A program made the position numbers and the translations under genes. The notes below the pieces were generated by a model. That model saw nothing but the letters and a program-made list of their open reading frames with translations, was not told where the DNA came from and did not search any database. From contig JAEZGQ010000240.1 in the NCBI GenBank assembly GCA_023416895.1, forward strand, positions 1 to 7,104: a stretch of DNA of 7,104 nt. Reading direction: 5' to 3'. Shown in pieces: positions 1 through 5,311 of this stretch (position 1 is its first letter; every line of letters begins with the position of its first letter). The stretch is from Bacillota bacterium (lineage in GTDB: Bacteria; Bacillota; Clostridia; Christensenellales; CAG-138).

Positions 1-1721
1 ATGGCGAGCGGCAAAAGCGCAAAGGCTTCCGCTTTTCACCGGATTCGCAGTGGCAAACGCGGCTTGAGGAAAGCTTCCCTTACGACGAAACGCCCGATCA
101 GCTCACCGCCATCGCGGAAATTAAGCGAGATATGGAAAGTGAGCGGGTGATGGATCGGCTCCTGTGCGGCGATGTCGGCTACGGAAAAACCGAGGTTGCA
201 CTTCGCGCAGCGTTTAAGGCGGTACTGGACAGCAAACAGGTGGCGTTTCTGGTGCCAACCACCATACTTGCGCAGCAGCATTTCAACACGCTTTCCGCGC
301 GCTTTGCGGGCTTCCCCGTACAGGTCGCGCTGCTTTCACGTTTTTTGAGCCCCGCCGACGAAAAAGCGACGCTCAAAAAAATTGAATCTGGCATGGTGGA
401 CGTGGTGATCGGCACGCATAAGCTTCTTTCGCAAAGCGTGAAGTTCAAGGACCTTGGGCTTCTCATTGTGGACGAGGAGCAGCGCTTCGGCGTGGGGCAC
501 AAGGAGCAGATCAAAAACCTCAAATCATGCGTGGACGTTTTGACCCTCTCCGCAACGCCCATCCCGCGTACGCTCCATATGTCCATGACGGGAATCCGCG
601 ACATGAGCGTGATCGAAACGCCGCCCGAGCAGCGTTATCCCGTGCAGACTTATGTGATGGAATACAACGATGCAATCGCCCGCGAGGCAATTTTGAAGGA
701 GCTTTCGCGAGGCGGCCAAGTTTATTTTGTATACAACCGCGTTCGAAACATGGAGCAATTTGCGCAGTATCTACGCACGCTCGTTCCGCAGGCGCGTGTT
801 GCGTACGCACATGGGCAAATGAGCGAGCGCACGCTCGAAAAAACGATGGTGGACTTTTTGGAGCAGCAGTACGATGTGCTTCTTTGCAGCACCATCATCG
901 AAAGCGGGCTCGACATTCAAAACGTTAACACCATTATCGTTTACGATGCCGATCATATGGGGCTTTCGCAGCTTTACCAGCTGCGCGGGCGCGTGGGGCG
1001 CGGCGCGCGGCTTGGGTATGCGTACCTTACGTTTCGCCGCAACAAGGTGCTTTCCGAGGTGGCTGAGAAGCGCCTGAGTGCCATCCGCGAATTCACGCAA
1101 TTCGGCTCTGGCTTTAAAATCGCCATGAAGGACCTTGAAATCCGCGGCGCGGGCAACCTTTTGGGGCCCGAGCAGCACGGACATATGGCCGCGGTAGGGT
1201 ACGACCTTTACTGCAAGCTCATCAACGATGCCGTACGCGAGGCAAAGGGCGAACCGGAGCGGCATCAGGTCGAAACGGCGGTGGAAATCCCCATTGCTGC
1301 CTCCATTCCGCATTCGTACATCCGCCGCGAAACCGACCGGCTTGCCATGTACAAGCGCATCGCGCTTTTGGAAACGGACGACGACGTTCTCGATGTACAG
1401 GATGAGCTGATTGACCGTTACGGGGAAATTCCGCAAGCGGTAAGGAACCTTCTTTTTATCGGAAAGCTCAAGGCGGATGCTTCCAAGGCATACGTCACAA
1501 AGCTAAGCGTGAAGGATGGAGAAGCGCGGCTGGTGCTCGACGCGCGCGCGCCGATGAAGCTTGAAAAGCTCATGGAGCTCGTGCAAAAAACGCAAGGTGC
1601 GCAGCTTATAAACGCCGATGAGCCTTCGATTGTGATACGAAGAAGAACTGCCGATGTTTCCGTGTTTTGCCGCGATTTGCCACAGTTTGTTTACACCCTT
1701 GGAGATTGCATTGAGGGTTGA
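1..1721 (+). CDS. mfd: Transcription-repair coupling factor Mfd, C-terminal part (5' end outside window)
   Basis: Mfd is an ATP-driven DNA translocase that pushes stalled RNA polymerase off damaged DNA and recruits the UvrA/UvrB excision machinery. The reading frame is open from base 3, so 572 residues are visible, about half of the usual 1,150-1,180. An ATG at 132 is internal: the 43 codons before it read as conserved Mfd sequence (KGFRFSPD, SFPYDETPDQ). In visible-fragment numbering the helicase motifs are Walker A GDVGYGKT (56-63), DEEQ box (157-160), SATPIPRTL (183-191), STIIESGLDI (296-305) and QLRGRVGR (326-333). The Mfd/RecG-type motif RGAGNLLGPEQHG follows at 381-393, then the C-terminal D7 domain from about 428 to the end. 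All core motifs look intact. The gene ends 56 bases before the foldase gene, with no terminator between them. An mfd-foldase pairing is common in Clostridia. Identity is essentially certain. Confidence 0.97.
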   Translation, partial: GERQKRKGFRFSPDSQWQTRLEESFPYDETPDQLTAIAEIKRDMESERVMDRLLCGDVGYGKTEVALRAAFKAVLDSKQVAFLVPTTILAQQHFNTLSARFAGFPVQVALLSRFLSPADEKATLKKIESGMVDVVIGTHKLLSQSVKFKDLGLLIVDEEQRFGVGHKEQIKNLKSCVDVLTLSATPIPRTLHMSMTGIRDMSVIETPPEQRYPVQTYVMEYNDAIAREAILKELSRGGQVYFVYNRVRNMEQFAQYLRTLVPQARVAYAHGQMSERTLEKTMVDFLEQQYDVLLCSTIIESGLDIQNVNTIIVYDADHMGLSQLYQLRGRVGRGARLGYAYLTFRRNKVLSEVAEKRLSAIREFTQFGSGFKIAMKDLEIRGAGNLLGPEQHGHMAAVGYDLYCKLINDAVREAKGEPERHQVETAVEIPIAASIPHSYIRRETDRLAMYKRIALLETDDDVLDVQDELIDRYGEIPQAVRNLLFIGKLKADASKAYVTKLSVKDGEARLVLDARAPMKLEKLMELVQKTQGAQLINADEPSIVIRRRTADVSVFCRDLPQFVYTLGDCIEG

Positions 1722-1733
1722 ACGTGTTATAAT
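1706..1733 (+). promoter_or_regulatory. Extended -10 promoter for the foldase gene
   Basis: A perfect TATAAT at 1728-1733 is preceded by TG one base upstream (1725-1726), an extended -10 element. A weak -35-like TTGCAT lies at 1706-1711 with a 16-base spacer. The -35 lies inside the last codons of mfd and the -10 lies just past its stop. Transcription should start near 1740, giving a leader of about 38 bases. This would allow the foldase to be expressed separately from mfd. It is a pattern match only. Confidence 0.6.
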
Positions 1734-1777
1734 AGGTGAGCAAATGCACATGAAACAATATATGTTGGGAGAATTTT

Positions 1778-3220
1778 ATGAAAAAATACCTGTCGTTGCT
1801 GCTCGCAGCAATCATGATGCTAGGCCTGTTTGCGGGTTGCAGCCTCACCAATGAAGGTACCGAAGGCCCCGAAGCCTCACCCGAGGCAACGCAGGCCGCC
1901 GTGACTGCCGAGGACAGCGAACCCGTTGTAACCGTAGGCGGCGAAGTGGTTCTTACCTGGGGGCAGTACCAGTCGGTGTTCAACACCAATGCGGATTATT
2001 ATTATCAGAGCACCGGGTCCGACGTTACCTCCACAGAGGAAATGCTCACCCAGTTTCAGGATCTGATCGTTAATTACCTTACGGAGAGTTCCATCATCTC
2101 CTATCAGGCGAAGCAGCAGGGTTTTGCGGAGTTGACCGCCGAGCAGCAGGCAGAACTTCAATCAAAGATCGACACCGAGCTTCAGAGCATCGATGAATAC
2201 TACCGCTCCATTGCACAAGAAGAGGCAGCCGCCGATTCGAGCGTGGATGTGGAAGCGCGCATCAAAGAGCTTGTGGCCGAGGAGGCCGTATATTATACCG
2301 GCGAAGTCATGGATTACGACGCGTACATCGAATGGCTTAAAAATCGCATTACCTCGGAATATCTGGGAGAACTCCTTAAGGAAAAGGCTATGAGCACCGT
2401 AACGGTGGACGATGCCGCAATTTCGGATTGGTACACTACCAATTCCTCCACCCAGAAAACCACTTATACCGATAATCCCGCCTCCTACAAGGATGCGCAG
2501 GAGAGCTACGAGCTTTTTGGCGGTGAACCAGTGGTGTATGTGCCGCTCAACTACAGCCGCGTTATGGATATTCTCGTTGTACCCACGGGCACGATGAACG
2601 AGGAGTACGATACCAAGATCGCTCAAATGGATGATTTACAGGCCGAATACGGTACGCTGTCCTTTGAGGATGCGCTCAGCGGTAAAAACACCAACGCTGC
2701 AAGGCTTTCTGAGATCCTCGCCGAGTACGGCACCCTCAAAGCGGAAACCGACGCGATGTATGATGAATACATGGCAGAAGCGAAAGCAACCATCGAGGCG
2801 GCGTATGCTGAGCTCGAGGGCGGCGCGTCTTTTGCTGACGTCATGATGAAGTACACCGCTAACGTTGATTTTACCGACAACGAGATTTTCCAGCAAAAGG
2901 GCATGCTCATCAACCCCCTCGAAAACAGCACCACCAGCGGCTGGTCGAGCGAAGTGATTTCCGCGTTCATGGGTCTTACGGCCGGCACCTATTCCGGCGT
3001 GTTCATGGACGGCGACGGTTACCACATCATCTACTATGTGGGCGATGAAACACCGGGTCTGCGCCCCATGGAAGAAGTGAATGAAGGCATCAAGACCGTT
3101 CTGCTCGGCATGAAGCAGGATACCGAGTGGGAGACGCTTGTGGAAGCCTGGAAGGCCGATTCGAGCGTGGTCATCAATGAGGAGCTTGTACGTTTGGCCG
3201 GTACGGTAGCGGTCGGCTAA
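1778..3220 (+). CDS. prsA: PrsA/SurA-like peptidyl-prolyl isomerase lipoprotein
   Basis: This is a predicted membrane-anchored foldase acting outside the cytoplasmic membrane on newly exported proteins. Its 480 residues begin with a lipoprotein signal peptide: MKKY, a hydrophobic run at 5-19 and a lipobox-like LFAGC, so Cys21 would be lipidated. Phe at -3 is less usual than Leu. An acidic, Ala/Glu-rich linker follows (about 25-50), then a SurA-type N-terminal region (about 50-215, starting VVTVGGEVVLTWGQY). The parvulin-like domain is split: its first strand is at 259-270 (YSRVMDILVVPT) and the rest at about 335-423 (GGASFADVMMKYT, GTYSGVFMDGDGYHIIYYVG). The His expected in the first strand (HIL) is Asp264, while the later His416 is kept, so isomerase activity is uncertain. 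The start is set by GGGAGA at 1767-1772, five bases before the ATG. The gene has its own promoter and terminator. Family assignment is firm; PrsA orthology is inferred from architecture and position after mfd. Confidence 0.85.
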   Translation: MKKYLSLLLAAIMMLGLFAGCSLTNEGTEGPEASPEATQAAVTAEDSEPVVTVGGEVVLTWGQYQSVFNTNADYYYQSTGSDVTSTEEMLTQFQDLIVNYLTESSIISYQAKQQGFAELTAEQQAELQSKIDTELQSIDEYYRSIAQEEAAADSSVDVEARIKELVAEEAVYYTGEVMDYDAYIEWLKNRITSEYLGELLKEKAMSTVTVDDAAISDWYTTNSSTQKTTYTDNPASYKDAQESYELFGGEPVVYVPLNYSRVMDILVVPTGTMNEEYDTKIAQMDDLQAEYGTLSFEDALSGKNTNAARLSEILAEYGTLKAETDAMYDEYMAEAKATIEAAYAELEGGASFADVMMKYTANVDFTDNEIFQQKGMLINPLENSTTSGWSSEVISAFMGLTAGTYSGVFMDGDGYHIIYYVGDETPGLRPMEEVNEGIKTVLLGMKQDTEWETLVEAWKADSSVVINEELVRLAGTVAVG

Positions 3221-3235
3221 GAAAAGGTCATTTGC

Positions 3236-3276
3236 GCCTGAAGGTGGACAAGAAGCCGCCTTCAGGCTTTCTTTTT
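3236..3276 (+). terminator. Intrinsic terminator after the foldase gene
   Basis: GCCTGAAGG (3236-3244) pairs perfectly with CCTTCAGGC (3259-3267). The stem extends inward through a G-U pair and two G-C pairs to 12 bp, leaving an 8-base loop. It is followed by TTTCTTTTT (3268-3276). It starts 15 bases after the stop codon, so the foldase is probably a single-gene unit or the end of an mfd read-through transcript. Confidence 0.9.
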
Positions 3277-3331
3277 GTTACGCACCATAGTAAAATAAAT
3301 GCAATCGTATACAAACACAACGCCAAAAAAC

Positions 3332-3337
3332 GGAGGG
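3332..3337 (+). promoter_or_regulatory. Ribosome binding site deciding the rqcP start
   Basis: GGAGGG lies six bases before the ATG at 3344. An in-frame ATG at 3299 would add 15 residues (MQSYTNTTPKNGGRN) that have no counterpart in the family and has no Shine-Dalgarno sequence. The 3344 start gives the family-typical MRLDKYLKVSR. Confidence 0.85.
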
Positions 3338-3343
3338 CGAAAC

Positions 3344-3598
3344 ATGAGATTGGACAAATATTTGAAGGTGTCGCGTATCATCAAGCGGCGTACCGTTGCA
3401 AACGAAGTTTGTTCGCTTGGACGTGTAAAAATCAACGGCAAGGAAGCAAAACCATCCGCCGAGGTGAAGGAGGGCGACGTGCTTGACCTTCTGATGGGCG
3501 GCAAGCATATGTTCGCGCGTGTATTGAGCGTGCGCGAAACCGCCAAAAAGGCGGACGCTTCCGACATGTATGAAATTCTTCAGGGAGGCGAAGCGTGA
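3344..3598 (+). CDS. rqcP: RqcP (YabO) S4-domain RNA-binding protein
   Basis: RqcP is a small S4 protein of bacterial ribosome-associated quality control. It binds the 50S subunit with its obstructed peptidyl-tRNA and works with RqcH in adding C-terminal alanine tails that mark stalled peptides for degradation. The 84 residues match the length and layout of Bacillus RqcP (86). The S4 fold covers roughly residues 1-60: MRLDKYLKVSRIIKRRTVA at the N-terminus, GRVKINGKEAKPSAEVKEGD in the middle and a conserved tail with KKADASDMYEIL. The basic RNA-contacting residues of the first helices (K6, K8, R11, K14, R15, R16) are present. Its stop overlaps the ispDF start (GTGA), suggesting translational coupling. 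An Hsp15-type S4 protein is the alternative, but the tail favours RqcP. In Bacillus it sits beside yabN; here yabN is on the opposite strand. Confidence 0.93.
   Translation: MRLDKYLKVSRIIKRRTVANEVCSLGRVKINGKEAKPSAEVKEGDVLDLLMGGKHMFARVLSVRETAKKADASDMYEILQGGEA
3582..3588 (+). promoter_or_regulatory. Ribosome binding site for ispDF inside the end of rqcP
   Basis: AGGGAGG lies within the last codons of rqcP, six bases before the GTG at 3595. The good match and spacing support a GTG start that overlaps the rqcP TGA by two bases. Confidence 0.8.
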
Positions 3599-4737
3599 AC
3601 GTCGCATGTGTGCTGCTGGCGGCAGGTTCCTCCCAACGCATGGGGGAGAACAAGCTAGGCTTCTCCTTTCAGGGGCAAACGCCGCTTGAAATTTGCGCGG
3701 AAGCTTTTTTTGCCGCCGAGAAGGAGCTTTATAAAATGGCCGTTGCGGTGAGCCAAAAAACGCGCCCCCAAGGCGAGCGCCTTAAGGCGCGCTATGGCGA
3801 GCGCGTGGTGCTGGTAGAAGGAGGCGCAACCCGCACGGAATCGGTGTACAACGCGCTTCTAGCGCTTCAGGGAGCGGATGTGGTGGCCATTCACGATGCG
3901 GCGCGTTGCCTTGTTGCGCCTTTGGTGATTGCCGAGAGCATCAAAAGTGCGATTGCCTGTGGCAGCGGCGTGGCGGGCATCCCCGCGCGGGATACAGTGC
4001 GGCTTGCAGGCGCCGGCATAATCGACCGCAGCAAGGTGATGCTTGCGCAAACGCCGCAGAGCTTTCTTTATAAGCGCATTCTGGAGGCCTACAACAGCGC
4101 GTTTGAAAGCGGCTTTGAGGCGACGGACGACCTTGCTTTGTACGAAAGGATGGGGTATACCGGCGTGTTTACCGAAGGAAGCATCATGAACCAGAAGCTC
4201 ACTTACCCGTCGGACGTGCCTATGTTTGAGGCGGCGCTTGGCGCTGCGCAAAGGGTAGGCTACGGTGAGGATACGCACAGGCTTGTAGAGGGACGCGCGC
4301 TCATCTTGGGCGGCGTAGAGGTTCCGTATAAGCGGGGGCTTCTCGGGCATTCGGATGCGGATGTATTGACCCACGCCGTGATGGATGCTCTTTTGGGCGC
4401 GGCGGCGCTTGGCGACATCGGTCGCCATTTTCCGGATACGGATGAGCGTTACCGGGGCATTTCCTCGCTTACGCTTCTGGAACGCACCTCGGAACTTCTC
4501 TCTCTTGCGGGCTTTCGCGTGGTGAACATCGATGCAACGGTGGTTGCGCAGGAACCTAAGCTTGCGCCTTACATCGTAGAGATGCGCGCAAGGCTTGCCC
4601 GAGCGCTTGGAATAGACGCGGCGCTTGTGAGCGTAAAGGCGACCACGCCGGAGGGGCTTGGGCCGGAAGGCAGGCTCGAAGGTATTACTGCGCGCTGCAT
4701 ATGCGCGATTAAGACCTCCCCGTACGCGGGCATATAA
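3595..4737 (+). CDS. ispDF: Bifunctional IspDF: MEP cytidylyltransferase and MEcPP synthase
   Basis: This fusion covers two non-consecutive steps of the MEP isoprenoid pathway in the cytosol. IspD joins CTP and methylerythritol phosphate to give CDP-ME; IspF cyclises CDP-ME 2-phosphate to MEcPP, releasing CMP. The IspD domain is about 1-217: LLAAGSSQRMGENK (7-20), GGATRTESVYNAL (76-88), HDAAR (100-104), RDT (132-134), QTPQ (152-155), ATDD (176-179) and NQKLT (199-203). The IspF domain is about 219-374: GEDTHRL with metal ligands Asp226 and His228, GHSDADVLTH with His260, LLGAAALGDIGRHFPDTD (266-283) and KATTPEGLGPEGR (348-360). Its 380 residues roughly equal two short single-domain enzymes. 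Odd points: the usual HDAARP is HDAARC (Cys105), the IspD Arg15-Lys20 loop is two residues shorter than in E. coli, and three IspF cavity residues differ. The GTG start is supported by AGGGAGG at 3582-3588 and overlaps rqcP. Both active sites look complete. Confidence 0.93.
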   Translation: MNVACVLLAAGSSQRMGENKLGFSFQGQTPLEICAEAFFAAEKELYKMAVAVSQKTRPQGERLKARYGERVVLVEGGATRTESVYNALLALQGADVVAIHDAARCLVAPLVIAESIKSAIACGSGVAGIPARDTVRLAGAGIIDRSKVMLAQTPQSFLYKRILEAYNSAFESGFEATDDLALYERMGYTGVFTEGSIMNQKLTYPSDVPMFEAALGAAQRVGYGEDTHRLVEGRALILGGVEVPYKRGLLGHSDADVLTHAVMDALLGAAALGDIGRHFPDTDERYRGISSLTLLERTSELLSLAGFRVVNIDATVVAQEPKLAPYIVEMRARLARALGIDAALVSVKATTPEGLGPEGRLEGITARCICAIKTSPYAGI

Positions 4738-4882
4738 CGCAGAACTGAAAAAACAAGGTGGTTCAGGGGTTAGGGTTCGCGTTAGGCATCCTTGCCCGGG
4801 GTATCCGCGAGCGAATACCCGATTTAGGCAACGCCTGAAATTTCAAAAAAGTGATTCGCTTCTTTGATACATAAAAAGACAT
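4738..4882. other. Convergent intergenic spacer with an imperfect palindrome
   Basis: This gap lies between ispDF and the terminator hairpin. No credible gene was seen. An imperfect inverted repeat frames bases 4762-4839: TTCAGGGGTT at the left and AACGCCTGAA at the right pair at 9 of 10 positions. Inside are a 6-bp stem GGGTAT/ATACCC (4799-4804 with 4815-4820), a small hairpin AGGC-AAC-GCCT (4826-4836) and a direct repeat TTAGGCA (4782-4788 and 4824-4830). It may be a structured 3' UTR or the relic of a small repeat element; there is no T-tract after it. Confidence 0.4.
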
Positions 4883-4915
4883 AAAAAGCTCCGAACCATT
4901 GGTTCGGAGCTTTTT
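4883..4915. terminator. Bidirectional intrinsic terminator between ispDF and hup
   Basis: A perfect 15-bp inverted repeat has arms AAAAAGCTCCGAACC (4883-4897) and GGTTCGGAGCTTTTT (4901-4915) around a 3-base loop. The core is 10 bp and each strand ends in a run of five T, so it can stop transcripts of ispDF (+) and hup (-). It lies 15 bases beyond the hup stop codon. Confidence 0.93.
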
Positions 4916-4929
4916 GACAAACAACGATA

Positions 4930-5202
4930 TTAGTTGATCGCGTCCTTAAGAGCTTTGCCTGCCTTGAAAGCGGGAGCCTTGCTGGCTGCGATTTCAATTT
5001 CCTTGCCGGTCATGGGGTTATGGCCCTTATGAGCGGGACGCTCGCGAACCTCAAACACACCAAAGCCAACCAGCTGAACCTTGTCGCCCTGCTTAAGAGC
5101 ATCGGTGATGGCGCTCAGAGTAGCGGCAACGGCCTTCTCGGCATCTTTCTTGGAGAGTGCGCTCTTTTCGGCGACTGCTGCGATCAATTCGGTTTTGTTC
5201 AT
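4930..5202 (-). CDS. hup: HU-family nucleoid DNA-binding protein
   Basis: HU is an abundant dimeric histone-like protein that bends and compacts DNA. The 90 residues match the family length exactly. The helical dimerisation half is 1-45 (MNKTELIAAVAEKSALSKKDAE), followed by the signature GFGVFEVRERPAHKGHNPMTG (46-66) and the C-terminal AFKAGKALKDAIN. The DNA-intercalating Pro63 in the beta-arm is present (HNP). The arm carries His58 and His61 where many HUs have Arg or Lys, a modest change. The ATG is supported by AGGAGGA (5211-5217 on the minus strand) eight bases upstream. It follows mazG by 109 bases and has a promoter of its own. IHF is unlikely in this type of genome and given the HU-like arm. 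Confidence 0.96.
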   Translation of the reverse strand: MNKTELIAAVAEKSALSKKDAEKAVAATLSAITDALKQGDKVQLVGFGVFEVRERPAHKGHNPMTGKEIEIAASKAPAFKAGKALKDAIN

Positions 5203-5210
5203 GAATCATA

Positions 5211-5217
5211 TCCTCCT
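5211..5217 (-). promoter_or_regulatory. Strong ribosome binding site for hup
   Basis: On the minus strand this reads AGGAGGA, eight bases before the ATG. It is the best Shine-Dalgarno match in the window, in keeping with the high expression expected of HU. Confidence 0.85.
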
Positions 5218-5223
5218 AGCATT

Positions 5224-5243
5224 TTAAGAAGCTGAGTTCTTAA
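5224..5243 (-). repeat. Perfect 7-bp dyad in the hup leader
   Basis: TTAAGAA (5224-5230) and TTCTTAA (5237-5243) form a perfect inverted repeat with a six-base centre. It lies between the predicted start of transcription (near 5248) and the ribosome binding site. It could be a weak leader hairpin or a repressor-type operator; no known binding protein is recognised. Confidence 0.5.
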
Positions 5244-5254
5244 GTTCGTTCATT

Positions 5255-5283
5255 ATTTTACCAGCCTTTTTCCCGAGATACAA
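5255..5283 (-). promoter_or_regulatory. Extended -10 promoter for hup
   Basis: Reading the minus strand, -35 TTGTAT (5278-5283) and -10 TAAAAT (5255-5260) are separated by 17 bases. TG stands one base before the -10, making it an extended element. Predicted initiation is near 5248, leaving a leader of about 45 bases. This gives hup transcription separate from the upstream flippase-mazG unit. Confidence 0.65.
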
Positions 5284-5311
5284 GCACTTTTTCGGGCTTT
5301 TGGGCATGTTT

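Noticed and set aside
771..1436. 221-codon open frame on the minus strand opposite mfd
   Set aside because: It is antisense to conserved helicase motifs and has no recognisable domain; it is a shadow of the mfd reading frame.
1722..1777. Small riboswitch or attenuator between mfd and the foldase gene
   Set aside because: The gap is only 56 bases, shows no stable inverted repeat and is accounted for by a promoter and ribosome binding site.
3268..3296. Possible rqcP promoter with -10 TAAAAT at 3291-3296
   Set aside because: The base run at the -35 distance (TTTCTT) is part of the terminator T-tract and is a poor match; there is no extended -10.
3299..3343. Upstream in-frame ATG for rqcP at 3299
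   Set aside because: The extra 15 residues are not found in the family, and the only good ribosome binding site is placed for the ATG at 3344.
3859..4428. 189-codon open frame on the minus strand opposite ispDF
   Set aside because: It is antisense to conserved IspD and IspF motifs, is basic and low in domain-like pattern, and has no start context.
5272..5296. CCCGA/TCGGG hairpin as a terminator for mazG
   Set aside because: The stem is only 5 bp with a 15-base loop and is followed on the minus strand by A-rich, not T-rich, sequence.
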